Part shown: in pieces, positions 1-7,899 of the stretch | Layout of the letters: each line of letters opens with the position of its first letter | How positions within the stretch are numbered: the stretch's first letter is position 1 | Source of the DNA: CAZWDL01 sp964632995 | GTDB taxonomy: Bacteria; Bacteroidota; Bacteroidia; Chitinophagales; Saprospiraceae | Length of the DNA: 64,000 nt | Reading direction: 5' to 3' | Assembly: GCA_964632995.1 (NCBI GenBank) | Contig: CAZWDL010000011.1 | Span: forward strand, 1 to 64,000 | The notes under the pieces: generated by a model | Seen by the model: the letters and a program-made list of their open reading frames with translations, nothing else | The model's database searches: none | What the model was told of the DNA's origin: nothing | Translations under genes and position numbers: made by a program

Positions 1-40
1 TTTTATTCCAACTAAATATTCAGCTTCTCTGGTTTAAGAA

Positions 41-541
41 TTGGGGGAAGTAAATCATATCAAGACAAAAGATAATGTTCAGTTGTCGTTAAGGAACTTC
101 CTAAGTGCCGCTCAAGAAAATATTGTCTTAACATTAGTTGTCGTAATTCTTTTTGGATCAATTTTCGCGTCAGATGGAGGAATAGTCGTTGGATTGGGGT
201 TCGGACTAATTTTTGGATCGGCTTACGCCTTGATCAGTGGACTTTTCCATATTATGAAAAGAAAGCATGATTATCTCATTCAAATAAATACCCCCTATCA
301 ACGTTTCATCGGTTCCATGAAGTCGCTTCATTTTTCCATTCTTCAACACTGGCTGCTTAGGTATCAGCTTTACCGGAAAAGATTGCTCCCACTCCGGCTG
401 GTGGATTTCCTAAATCAAATGACAGAAAACCATATTTTAGAATCCGACGGTGCCACCTGGCGTTTCCGGCACCGCTTGATTCAGGATTATTTTGCGGCGC
501 AGTGGGAGGAGCAAGAGGAAGAAACGGAAACTTTAAAATAG
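41..541 (+). pseudogene. C-terminal remnant of a membrane NACHT-type NTPase
   Basis: The reading frame opens with TTG right after a stop at 35-37 and encodes about 166 residues. Two hydrophobic stretches (about residues 27-60) are followed by a soluble tail ending in the pattern FRHRLIQDYFA. That arrangement, with the preceding NTPYQRF...LLRYQLYRKRLLP...FLNQM segment, is typical of the extreme C-terminus of bacterial membrane NACHT ATPases, where a Y/W-x-F-x-HR-x-L-x-x-x-FA motif closes the protein. The ATPase domain is absent: nothing before position 41 is open in this frame. It is therefore probably a decayed fragment, or the gene is frameshifted near the window edge. Such proteins are often linked to defence or signalling; that role is inferred only. 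Confidence 0.5.
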
Positions 542-723
542 CCCGAAAGCATCTTGTTTTCGGAAAAGATGTACCCCTTTTGTACCCTTAAAAACATAAA
601 TACCTGATAATCAATAAAAAGTAATTTTTGTATCGGCAAGTAAGCCCAGCCATTTTTTAGCAACCAAGCTGATCTTTTAAAATTCAAAAAAAATTGGTTA
701 GTTGCATTTGCCGGAACTTGCTT

Positions 724-785
724 ATATGTTACATTTTATCGAATTTTGTAACAGATGGAAGCTAACGTGTGACAATATGTAACAT
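724..785. promoter_or_regulatory. Inverted GTAAC repeats around the Fic start
   Basis: ATGTTACAT at 726-734 and its reverse complement ATGTAACAT at 777-785 flank the start of the broken fic gene, and a third TTGTAACA lies between them. The pair could be an operator overlapping the translation start. This is a pattern seen by eye in AT-rich DNA. Confidence 0.3.
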
Positions 786-1465
786 GACTTTTCAACCAGA
801 CATCCCATTCACACTACCTTTACTGCCTCCAGATTTTAATGAAAAAGAGGCGAATTTCAGTCGACTTCTACTGCAGGCCAGAACGGAATTAGCAGAATTG
901 AAAGGTTTTGCGCATGCATTGCCAAACCCTATGCTACTCATGTCCCCGGCTATCTTGCGGGAGGCGGTGGCAAGTTCAAATATTGAAAACATACACACAA
1001 CGGTAGTCAAGGCCTTGCAAATGCAATTATTCCCGGATAAACATCAGCGGTTATATCAACAGACACCGAAGTGAGTACTATCGGCTGCTACAAGAAGTCT
1101 CAATCTCAAATGCATGGATTCCATTCATCCGATATATGCTCCAGGGATTCTATGAACAAGCCAGAGCTACCAAAGAAACGCTATACTCCGTAATGGAACT
1201 ATACAATGAAGTGAAAGAAAAATTAAGAGAAAAACAACCGAAAATTTATTCAGCAGACTTGGTAGATATCCTGTTTTCCTATCCTATCGTTACCCCTACC
1301 ACCTTGGCCGAAAAACTGGGGGTTCATCGCCGGACGGCAGCCAGATACCTGGAAGAACTGCGAAAAAATGAATTTTTAACTGATCAAATGGCTGGTAGGC
1401 ACCACCTATATATCAATAAATCATCGGCGGAGGAGCTTATGGAGTTGTTGCGGGATGGGGAATAG
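784..1465 (+). pseudogene. Fic family protein with the catalytic core deleted
   Basis: Fic proteins transfer AMP or other nucleotide moieties to target proteins. The first part (784-1074) encodes the Fic N-terminal domain, including the inhibitory-helix pattern S-x-x-x-E-N (SSNIEN). The second part is in another frame and covers the region that normally follows the core (YINRHRSEYYRLLQEV, about 1046-1100), then an ATG at 1136 and the C-terminal winged helix (VTPTTLAEKLGVHRRTAARYLEEL). The HPFxDGNGR catalytic loop that should lie between is completely missing, and the junction near 1040-1050 shifts the frame. A deletion of very roughly 100-150 codons is inferred from normal family architecture. 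The product cannot be an active Fic enzyme. A start at 769 (GTG) is also possible. Confidence 0.75.
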
Positions 1466-1488
1466 CCCCAAGTCGGTCAAGTACCCCC

Positions 1489-2073
1489 TCACTCCACCCC
1501 CTCTGTGATCAGCACCCTATCAACCTCAAGTTTACCGATCAGGCTATGCGTTATGATATCCCCCTTTCGGTAAATATGTTTATTGGAGTATCCTTTTGCG
1601 GTAGGTTCAGTATTTACTTCGATTTGTTGGTCCTGAAGGTTAATGGTCCATGCCTCTTCGATGCCGGCAGCAGCGTAGAGCGGCAGTTTTATTTGCCGGT
1701 CTTTCTCCAGAGAGGAATCCGCTACTTCGATGATGAGGAGCACATCGGAAGGTTTCGGATGAGATTGGGTGTAGAGATCTTTGCGATATTTTAAGATGGC
1801 CAGGTCGGGTTCCGGCTCAGAATAACGATCTAACTCTACAGGGTCTTGTACACTGACGATATAATCCTCCCCTAAAAGCGGGCTTAACAATCTGTTTAGC
1901 AGTTTTACGGTACCTGCATGAAGGCTGTTGATCGGGCTCATTTCAATAATTTCTCCACGGATCAGCTCCACCCGGCGGCCGGTGGCAATAATGCCAGCTT
2001 CTCCCATCCGGTGATATTCCTCGACGGTGAAGTGGTATTTTTTGAGCGGTATTTTAGTCTCTTTTGTCATCAT
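1489..2073 (-). CDS. Uma2 family (DUF820) PD-(D/E)XK nuclease-like protein
   Basis: 194 residues, the usual length for the Uma2 family of restriction-endonuclease-fold proteins, whose biological role is poorly known and which are abundant in cyanobacteria and some Bacteroidota. Visible family features are the N-terminal FTVEEYHRM, RVELIRGEIIEMSP (first acidic residue), PEPDLAIL, and the catalytic-type block LIIEVADSSLEKDRQIKLPLYAAAGIEEAWTINL cut here as IIEVADSS...DRQIKLPLY. All three acidic/lysine positions look intact. It stands alone, pointing against the fic remnant, with about 25 bp between their 3' ends. Confidence 0.85.
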   Translation of the reverse strand: MMTKETKIPLKKYHFTVEEYHRMGEAGIIATGRRVELIRGEIIEMSPINSLHAGTVKLLNRLLSPLLGEDYIVSVQDPVELDRYSEPEPDLAILKYRKDLYTQSHPKPSDVLLIIEVADSSLEKDRQIKLPLYAAAGIEEAWTINLQDQQIEVNTEPTAKGYSNKHIYRKGDIITHSLIGKLEVDRVLITEGVE

Positions 2074-2115
2074 CGAATATAAAAATAGGGAAAGCCGGGC
2101 ATTAATTCAAGTGGG

Positions 2116-2262
2116 AAGAATGAAGTCACCGTATCCCGCTGGTGCCGGAATGTGCAACAGCCGGACCTGGAGACCCTTTACCGGATTGCGGAACTGCTTG
2201 ACGTAAAGGTGAGTAAGTTGTTGGTGGAGGATGGGCCGGAAAAGGAAAGTGACGCGAAGTGA
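2116..2262 (+). pseudogene. Truncated XRE-type HTH regulator, copy 1
   Basis: An open stretch without start codon encodes the recognition half of a helix-turn-helix regulator: KNEVTVSRWCRNVQQPDLE, then TLYRIAELLDVKVSKLLVE and a short tail before TGA at 2260. The first helix of the domain is missing. Three further copies of the same segment lie at about 3770-3947, 22636-22815 and 38205-38389. Copy 1 and copy 2 also share about 230 bp of downstream DNA, so they are parts of one larger direct repeat (about 2119-2490 and 3808-4172). Confidence 0.7.
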
Positions 2263-2335
2263 GGAGGCGCCGGGAAGGCGCCGCCTCACTTCCCCGCAGG
2301 CCATGTGAGGGTGCCGCTCCCCGCGGCGCCCTCAC
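2259..2335. terminator. Double GC-rich hairpin between converging gene fragments
   Basis: Two hairpins follow the HTH fragment: 2259-2289 (13-bp arms, GTGAGGAGGCGCC, one mismatch, loop of 5) and 2305-2335 (arms starting GTGAGGG, loop about 9). They sit between a plus-strand and a minus-strand gene end, as a bidirectional terminator would. No T-tract follows. The same structure recurs at 3944-4020, and a shortened form follows copy 3 at 22812-22828. Confidence 0.5.
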
Positions 2336-2342
2336 TGCGGAA

Positions 2343-2569
2343 TTAGTCCTGTTCGTTTTGAAATAATACCTGCCCGATTTTTTCCATTAACTGCTCCGGC
2401 AGCACCTCCAGTTTTTCCAACTCTCCTATGAATGCATGACTGACATACTTCAGAAAGTCCTCTTTATCGATACCGGCCAGTTTCTCGGGATCTAATTCTA
2501 CCCGCAGGAAAATGGTTCGCTCCGCTTCATCATAACGGAATTCCTGACATTTGAATCCAATCCCAGCTT
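2343..2569 (-). pseudogene. Unknown acidic protein, 5'-truncated fragment, copy 1
   Basis: On the minus strand a frame closed by TAA at 2343-2345 encodes about 70 residues (...FRYDEAERTIFLRVELDPEK..., ...LMEKIGQVLFQNEQD). A stop codon lies just upstream, near 2566, with no start codon between. The same C-terminus is repeated at 4028-4177 with several substitutions. No family is recognised. It converges on the HTH fragment, with the double hairpin between them. Confidence 0.45.
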
Positions 2570-2680
2570 ATTATGGAATTCAAGCTGTCAAATTTTTCTA
2601 TAAAGACAAACTCTCTAAAGCAACTTCGTTTCGTTTATTTCGTTTATCTTTATGAAAGTCCTTTTTCAAACAAGACAATT

Positions 2681-3136
2681 ATGAATAACTTAGAAAACAT
2701 AAAGAGACCTTCAAAGCAAGAACAAGAGGCGGCGATGGAATCGTACCAGGCTTTGAGCGCCACACTTGAAAAATTAGAGAGTAAAAACCCCGAAATTGAA
2801 ATAGAAGAAACCCACGAGAAAATCCGGGTTCCCTTAAAAGCATTGAAACTTTTAGCAAAGATTTTAAAGGCAACCAGCCAGGGTAAACCTATCTCCATCG
2901 TTCCGATTGCTACCGAAATGACAACGCAAGCTGCTGCCGAATTGCTTGGATGCTCAAGGCCCCACCTGGTTAAACTGCTTGAATCCGGCAAAATACCGTT
3001 TACAAAAGTGGGTAGGCATCGAAGGGTGAAGTTTGAAGATGTGATGGACTACAAGAAAAAGAAGAGAGCGGAAAGAGAAGCGCTGCTCATTGAAATTATG
3101 AAAGAGGACGAAGAATCGGGGCTCTATGATTCATAG
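2681..3136 (+). CDS. Excisionase-type HTH antitoxin of a PIN toxin pair
   Basis: 151 residues. The N-terminal half is helical and acidic. Residues about 85-135 carry a MerR/excisionase-like helix-turn-helix (TTQAAAELLGCSRPHLVKLLE, then GKIPFTKVGRHRRVKFEDVMDY), which in this class binds the operon promoter. The ATG at 2681 is preferred over an upstream frame extension because the upstream residues are AT-rich and unlike the family. Its last codons overlap the PIN gene start by 11 bp, so the two are translationally coupled, the standard layout for a toxin-antitoxin pair in which this protein neutralises and autoregulates. Confidence 0.8.
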   Translation: MNNLENIKRPSKQEQEAAMESYQALSATLEKLESKNPEIEIEETHEKIRVPLKALKLLAKILKATSQGKPISIVPIATEMTTQAAAELLGCSRPHLVKLLESGKIPFTKVGRHRRVKFEDVMDYKKKKRAEREALLIEIMKEDEESGLYDS

Positions 3137-3689
3137 TGTTAAATTCACTTGCGTCCTGGACACGAATGTCATGTATCCCATTGAGATTCGTGATTTGCTT
3201 TTCTGGTTTGCGCACTTCGAATTATATACTCCTAAGTGGAGTATTCACATTTTCGATGAATGGATCGAAGTAATGAGGCGCAAGGAAGTACCGGAAGAGG
3301 AAATAGCCAAAAGAGTGGAAAAAGCGAATAAAGCATTCCCAGATGCGCTGGTAAATAACTACGAAGGACTTATCAAATCCCTTGATTTACCTGATCTAAA
3401 AGACCGTCACGTTCTCGCTGCCGCGATCAAGACTAATGCTAATATTATAGTAACGAACAATCTCAAGGACTTCCCTAAAGAAATCCTGGATTCTTTTGGG
3501 TTATCCGCCAAAAGTGCCGATGATTTTTTAACGGATATCATCGATTTAAATCCCGATACCGCCGTCGAAGCTTTTAGAAGGCTGGTAATAAATCGTAGAA
3601 ACCCCGATCTGGACGAATATGAGGTTTTGGATGCCCTGCGTAAAAATGGCCTGAAACAAACGGCAGATTATTTACATGCGCTCCTCTAA
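3126..3689 (+). CDS. PIN domain ribonuclease toxin
   Basis: 187 residues. PIN domains are metal-dependent RNases and the toxins of VapBC-like modules. The acidic set is visible: D12 (VLDTN), E45 (FDEWIEVM), D93 (LKDRHVLAAA) and the N/D-containing VTNNLKDF at about 110-116. The C-terminal third (DLNPDTAVEAFRRLV...) is a conserved extension seen in a larger PIN subfamily paired with excisionase-type HTH proteins. Start ATG lies inside the end of the antitoxin gene. A 33-codon copy of its C-terminus is found at 38032-38130, so this locus has been partly duplicated. Confidence 0.85.
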   Translation: MIHSVKFTCVLDTNVMYPIEIRDLLFWFAHFELYTPKWSIHIFDEWIEVMRRKEVPEEEIAKRVEKANKAFPDALVNNYEGLIKSLDLPDLKDRHVLAAAIKTNANIIVTNNLKDFPKEILDSFGLSAKSADDFLTDIIDLNPDTAVEAFRRLVINRRNPDLDEYEVLDALRKNGLKQTADYLHALL

Positions 3690-3947
3690 ACAAGTGGTCA
3701 AAAATCGGCAGTCCAAGCCGGCATTTAAGGCTTATTTCAACCGCCTTTCCTTCGACCTGAAGCAGAAAAGGAAGTTTGCAAATGGCTCGCAGGGAAATTA
3801 GGAAAAAATGAAGTCAACGTCTCCCGCTGGTGCCGGAACGTACAATAGCCGGACCTGGAGACGCTGTACCGGATTGCGGAACTGCTTGGCGTAAAGGTGA
3901 GTAAGTTGTTGGTGGAGGGGGAGGAAGAGAAAAGTGACACGAAGTGA
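3676..3947 (+). pseudogene. Broken fused XRE regulator, copy 2
   Basis: Begins at an ATG (3676) overlapping the PIN gene end, in the frame MRSSKQVVKNRQSKPAF..., which reads like the start of a second XRE antitoxin (AYFNRLSFDLKQK). Near 3776 it joins the same HTH segment as copy 1 but in another frame, and stops occur in both frames (for example TAG in the ...RNVQ* context). It is thus a dead junction of two different regulator pieces. The 38117-38389 gene has the same junction but is open throughout. Confidence 0.6.
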
Positions 3948-4020
3948 GGAGGCGCCGGGAAGGCGCCGCCTCACTTCCCCGCGGGCCATGTGAGGGTGCC
4001 GCTTCCCGCGGCGCCCTCAC
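3944..4020. terminator. Double GC-rich hairpin, second copy
   Basis: Hairpins at 3944-3974 and 3990-4020 repeat the structure at 2259-2335 almost base for base, and are again placed between an HTH fragment and a converging fragment. Confidence 0.5.
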
Positions 4021-4027
4021 TGCGGAA

Positions 4028-4177
4028 TTAGTCCTGTTCGTTTTGAAATGATACCTGCCCAATTTTTTCCATTAACCACTCCGGCAGCACCTCCAGTTTT
4101 TCCAACTCTCCTGGAAATGCATTGCTGACATACTTCAGAAAGTCCTCTTTATCGATACCGGCCAGTTTCTCTGAATA
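4028..4177 (-). pseudogene. Unknown acidic protein fragment, copy 2
   Basis: The minus-strand frame closed by TAA at 4028-4030 encodes about 49 residues (LAGIDKEDFLKYVSNAF...FQNEQD), matching the C-terminus of the fragment at 2343-2569 with several substitutions. Similarity stops at about 4172, where the sequence changes to unrelated DNA and a stop follows. It is the 3' limit of the direct repeat. Confidence 0.45.
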
Positions 4178-4256
4178 GCGCCGAAGCGGAACGAACGTGC
4201 TCGTGTTTTGACCATAACCGGAAAAATCTTAACTGACAACTAGAGTATTGCGGGTT

Positions 4257-4649
4257 TCAACAATCCCTTACCGACGCGGACTCCTTCACATCCTCCACCA
4301 AAAACCGAAGCACCAGTTCAAAAGCCACTCTTGGGCCATACAGTTCCAATGCCACTTCACTGATAATGTGCTCAAACTGCACCACCCGGTGCTCATCCTC
4401 CAGCGGTTTGATATGTGTATGCCAGTAATCCAGTTCATCAGGAATTATGTCTCTTTGGTTTAAGTCGAAGAGATTTCGGGGCTAATCGAGGCGGGGAATC
4501 CCGATTTTAGCCCAAGCTAAATGAGGGATTCCCCAACGAAGAGTAGCCCCGAAAGATCGAGACTTGGGACTAAAAGGACATAGTTCCTGATGGACTAAGT
4601 AGATCTCAATCACCCGGACTTGTTTCCTGGTCAGGTCTCCAGCTTCCAT
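4257..4649 (-). pseudogene. Unknown small gene split by a palindromic element
   Basis: An ATG at 4647-4649 opens MEAGDLTRKQVRVIEIYLVHQE and the frame then runs into a 145-bp palindrome. Beyond it a frame continues with LDYWHTHIKPLEDEH...VALELYGPRVAFELVLRFLVED to TGA at 4257. Removing 4437-4581 plus one AGTTC repeat joins the halves in frame (VHQE-LDYW), giving a protein of about 80 residues. I do not recognise the family. The split is good evidence that the palindrome is an insertion. Confidence 0.55.
4437..4581. repeat. Long palindromic element E1
   Basis: Imperfect inverted repeat of about 145-157 bp. The arms meet at TAGC (4508-4511), loop CCAA, GCTA (4516-4519). AGTTC occurs directly on both sides (4432-4436 and 4582-4586), a candidate target-site duplication. 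The inverted match runs a few bases further out (CATCAGGA at 4436, TCCTGATG ending 4592), so the exact ends are ambiguous. It shares the ten-mers AATCGAGGCG (4484) and AACGAAGAGT (4535) with element E2, with the same separation. It encodes nothing. Confidence 0.75.
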
Positions 4650-4690
4650 CGGCAGGATAGATTAATTCGTCGTTTATAGCTAAGCCTCTC

Positions 4691-5734
4691 TCAACTACCT
4701 TCACTGGACTGGTAACACATTTCCACCACCTCCATAGTTCGCACGGCATCCTCGACAGCATTGACAAATTCACAGTCCGGATTTTCCACTTTCTGCATAA
4801 GTCCGGCCATCGGGCCGATGAAGGCGTCCGGGAACCATGATCCGGCTATCGGAACTTCCCGCCAGCCTTCATCATTCTGCAACGAGATGAATTCGAACTT
4901 ATCCGGCATCCCCTGAGGATAATTCAGGTTAACACCGACGCGGATTTTTATGGCGCCTTCCGTGCCTTCGAACTTGAAATAGGACTCCTGGTGTTTCAAT
5001 CCGAATTCATGGCCGTGATTGGTATTGATATTGGCCCGGATCAGATCGCCGTAGTCCAGAATGATGGCCGATCGGGTGGAGGCCAGGGTCTTCACCTTAG
5101 GGTGTTTGGTCGTTTTGGCGAGTACCCGCCGCGGCTCGCCCAGAAAGTACCGGATCATATCGATGTAGTGAATGCTGTGGTACAGGATTTCAACCCGGGG
5201 CAAATTGTATAGAAAATCCCAGAGATGCCAGGGCGTAAATACATTCATGCGCACGTCGACATCGTGCAGGTCGCCGATTTGTCCTCGGTCGATGATCTCT
5301 TTAGCCATCGTAATATACGGGACGTGCCGAAGCTGAAAATTGATGCCGGCGGTCAGCTTCTTCTTCCGGCAGAGGTCCAGAATCGCCCTAGCCTGTTCCA
5401 GATTCTCGCCCATCGGCTTCTGGATGAGTACGCCCGAGCCATCCGGAAGATGAGGTAGTACGGAAAGAATAGCGGAGGCGGGCAGGGCCATGTCGTAGAC
5501 GCAGGCGTGAGCCTCGGCCTCGGCGATCAGTTCACTCAGTTCTTTACAAACAGTAGGAATGCCAAAATCACCAGCGAGCTTTGCCGCCTTGGGATAATCC
5601 AGGTCATAGAGAGCCCTTACTTCAAAGCCGGCCTTCCGGTAAGCAGGCAGGTGGGCGTCTTTGACGATGCCGCCGGCGCCGATGATAGCGATGGGGCGTT
5701 TGTTTTGGGGTAGGCTAAAGTTTTTTGTTTGCAT
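4691..5734 (-). CDS. Gfo/Idh/MocA family NAD(P)-dependent oxidoreductase
   Basis: 347 residues, a normal length for the family, which oxidises or epimerises sugars and their derivatives in the cytoplasm. The N-terminal Rossmann fold shows AIIGAGGIVKDAHLPAYRKAGFE in the shortened form AIIGAGGI, then RALYDLD. The EKP-like motif that carries the catalytic lysine appears as LIQKPMGEN (about residue 107). The second domain follows with LWDFLYNLPRVEILYHSIHYIDMIRYF, whose HxxxD-type residues face the substrate. It is the last gene of the minus-strand fucose locus, 41 bp after the sulfatase, and may act on L-fucose or a related product. Substrate is inferred from context only. Confidence 0.85.
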   Translation of the reverse strand: MQTKNFSLPQNKRPIAIIGAGGIVKDAHLPAYRKAGFEVRALYDLDYPKAAKLAGDFGIPTVCKELSELIAEAEAHACVYDMALPASAILSVLPHLPDGSGVLIQKPMGENLEQARAILDLCRKKKLTAGINFQLRHVPYITMAKEIIDRGQIGDLHDVDVRMNVFTPWHLWDFLYNLPRVEILYHSIHYIDMIRYFLGEPRRVLAKTTKHPKVKTLASTRSAIILDYGDLIRANINTNHGHEFGLKHQESYFKFEGTEGAIKIRVGVNLNYPQGMPDKFEFISLQNDEGWREVPIAGSWFPDAFIGPMAGLMQKVENPDCEFVNAVEDAVRTMEVVEMCYQSSEGS

Positions 5735-5775
5735 CTTTGTTGCGCTTATTCATAATTGCCTTCCCAAAGGAGCTT

Positions 5776-7302
5776 CTATTCTTTTTCAGGCAGATTCGAA
5801 AAGGCCTCGATAGGATATTCCACCCGTTTGCCGGAAATCTTGTCCAACGGCATCTGGGCCTCCGCTTCTACGAGGTAACGGGACAATAATGTCGTCAGTT
5901 CTTTGGCTATGGGCTTATGTGCGGCCAACAAGTTCTTTTCCTCACTGATGTCTTCTTGGAGGTTGAACAACTCCAGTTTCCGGTCGGCATGGTGATAGAT
6001 CAGTTTCCAGTCACCCTTCCGGATGGAACTGTACGGCGGCTGATCGTAGGTATTGGGATAATGCCAGTAGAGTGGACGATCGGCTGGGTACGCTCCCTTT
6101 TCCGTTAGTAACGGCACGAAGCTGATCCCGTCGGGGCTTTTTGCCGCTTCTTCGGGCAGGCCTGCCATTTCCAGAAAGGTGGGAAAGATATCGTCGATCA
6201 TCAGGTAATCGTCAACGGTAGTTCCGGCTTTCGTTACGCCCGGCCATTTGGCGATCATCGGCACGCGGGTTCCACCTTCGTAAGGGGTGAGTTTGTGCCC
6301 GCGAAGGGGCCGGTTACGGGCCGCCTGCTTGGGCGCTCCGTTGTCGGACATAAAGATAATGATCGTATTATCTGCCACTCCCAGTTCCCGGAGGTGGGCT
6401 CTGATGTCCCCCAGCGATTTGTCCATACCCTCCAGCATGGAGGCATAAACCGCGTCGAATTCACTCAGGCCGGCGTCGATGTATTTTTGATAGAACCGCT
6501 CGTCCTTTTCCCAGGGCGCGTGAATGGCGTAGTGCGACATGTAGAGGTAAAACGGTTTCTCTTCTTTCACTGCCTGGCTAATGGCCGCATTGGCCTCGAT
6601 CGTCAACGCCTCGGTCAGGTACGTATCCGTGCCGTGGTATTTCTCCAGGTCCGGCACGTCCCAGATATGGTTGCTGGGCGACCGCCAGTCGGAGCTGTAG
6701 TTGTATTGGCCCCAGTAGCTGCCCGGGGCGCCCGCGGCGTGTCCGGCTATGTTGATGTCAAAGCCCAGGTTCAGCGGATCTTCTCCGGAAGTTCCCTGGG
6801 CGCCGAAGTGCGCTTTGCCGACATGGATAGTCCGGTAGCCGGCTTTTTTTAGCAGTTGGGGTAGCGTTTCGGTATAAATAGCACGTTCCTGATCCGGCAC
6901 GGCGCTCAGACCGTTGACATTCCATTCCGGCGCCTGAACTTTTTCATTCGGCTGATCCGGGGCCTGATCCTTGCGCAGCGTCCAGTTGGTGACCCGATGG
7001 CGGGCGGCGTTCATGCCGGTCATCAGGCTAACGCGGGAGGGAGAACAGACGGCATAGGCGTAGGCCTGGGTGAATTTCACCCCTTCCTGCGCCAGCTGCT
7101 CCATGTTTGGGGTGTAGTACTGCCGGTTGAGGCGAGTCGTATCGGTATGGAAGGGTAAGGAGGTGTCCTGCCAGCCCATGTCGTCTACGAAGAAGAAGAC
7201 GATGTTGGGGGGAGACTGGGCGGCTGGAATATCGCTCTGTGCTTTACCCATTTGGAGAGAAATGAAGATAATAACAAGGGAAAAAAATGTCGTTTTATTC
7301 AT
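5776..7302 (-). CDS. Secreted S1-family (formylglycine) sulfatase
   Basis: 508 residues with an N-terminal signal peptide (MNKTTFFSLVIIFISLQM...). The start at 7302 is chosen over an upstream in-frame ATG at 7356 because it begins the signal peptide and the upstream part lies in a palindrome. Residues 33-41 (NIVFFFVDD) hold metal-binding aspartates. C86 in CSPSR is the cysteine converted to formylglycine, so it needs an anaerobic-type or FGE-type maturase not found in this window. HVGKAHFG, HAPW and FMSDNGAP are further active-site blocks. It probably removes sulfate from fucose-rich algal glycan in the periplasm before the fucosidases act. Confidence 0.9.
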   Translation of the reverse strand: MNKTTFFSLVIIFISLQMGKAQSDIPAAQSPPNIVFFFVDDMGWQDTSLPFHTDTTRLNRQYYTPNMEQLAQEGVKFTQAYAYAVCSPSRVSLMTGMNAARHRVTNWTLRKDQAPDQPNEKVQAPEWNVNGLSAVPDQERAIYTETLPQLLKKAGYRTIHVGKAHFGAQGTSGEDPLNLGFDINIAGHAAGAPGSYWGQYNYSSDWRSPSNHIWDVPDLEKYHGTDTYLTEALTIEANAAISQAVKEEKPFYLYMSHYAIHAPWEKDERFYQKYIDAGLSEFDAVYASMLEGMDKSLGDIRAHLRELGVADNTIIIFMSDNGAPKQAARNRPLRGHKLTPYEGGTRVPMIAKWPGVTKAGTTVDDYLMIDDIFPTFLEMAGLPEEAAKSPDGISFVPLLTEKGAYPADRPLYWHYPNTYDQPPYSSIRKGDWKLIYHHADRKLELFNLQEDISEEKNLLAAHKPIAKELTTLLSRYLVEAEAQMPLDKISGKRVEYPIEAFSNLPEKE

Positions 7303-7315
7303 GTTACAGGGTTTA

Positions 7316-7509
7316 AGAGCTTGTTGGAATTTACCCTTCGGCCTGCAAATGACCATCTATGGAACCTCACTTTGCCATTTTTTCGCCCCGACTTCGGCGT
7401 GGGCCCCTTGAATCCCACGCCTCGTGTTGCTATGAGGCTCAAAAATGGCTTCGTGAGAACTCAAATCTCGTCATTTTCAGTATCAAAAGCAAACTCCCAA
7501 CAAGCTCTA
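7316..7509. repeat. Long imperfect palindrome E5 in the sulfatase leader
   Basis: About 194 bp. AGAGCTTGTTGG near 7317 pairs with CCAACAAGCTCT ending 7508, and patches along the arms match (GCCATTTTT near 7375, its complement near 7441). The centre is GGCGTGGG (about 7398) with CCCACGCC. It covers the region just upstream of the sulfatase start, so transcripts could fold strongly there. It lacks the TAGC/GCTA centre of E1-E4. Confidence 0.5.
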
Positions 7510-7599
7510 ATTGAAGCCCACCTGGGAACTTTTTAAAAGATTATTATGCCTGCCCGGATCGAAACTTCCTGACCGGGTGAACCGATGAAACCTCCATGC

Positions 7600-7898
7600 A
7601 TGAGTCATCCCGAATTTTTCTGAAAAAGCTAAGTGTGGAGGTTACCGGCCCTGACGGGCGGCTGCCTGAAAGGGTTCGGCTTATCGGTCTCACGGCGGGG
7701 TCTCATCCACTTCGCTAACAGGCGCTGAGGTGTTTTAGTTATTATCATTCCAACTGTTAGCGCGGCTCCCTTCAGCGAGGCGATAGCCGAGTCCCCACCT
7801 ATCCGGGTGCAGTAGCACCCAGATCCCCTCAGATAGCCGCGCGCAGCGTCGGCACCCCCCCACATCAGATGTATAGACCAAAATTCGGGATGACTCAT
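7600..7898. repeat. 299-bp inverted-repeat element E6
   Basis: Perfect 19-bp terminal inverted repeats: ATGAGTCATCCCGAATTTT at 7600 and its complement ending 7898. Inside, diverged matches continue and a 9-bp stem CGCTAACAG...CTGTTAGCG closes the centre (about 7722-7768). It ends one base before the stop codon of the GH95 gene and separates it from the sulfatase. No credible gene lies inside. It could be a non-autonomous mobile element or a large terminator-like structure. Confidence 0.6.
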
Positions 7899-7899
7899 A

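Noticed and set aside
4436..4592. CRISPR repeat or integron attC site for the palindromes
   Set aside because: The palindromes are single, dispersed and far longer than CRISPR repeats, and they are not located between gene cassettes with a nearby integrase; no attC core (RYYYAAC) was seen.
7629..7898. 89-codon frame inside element E6 as a gene
   Set aside because: It lies wholly within the inverted-repeat element, has no family likeness and low-complexity Arg/Gly/Cys-rich composition.
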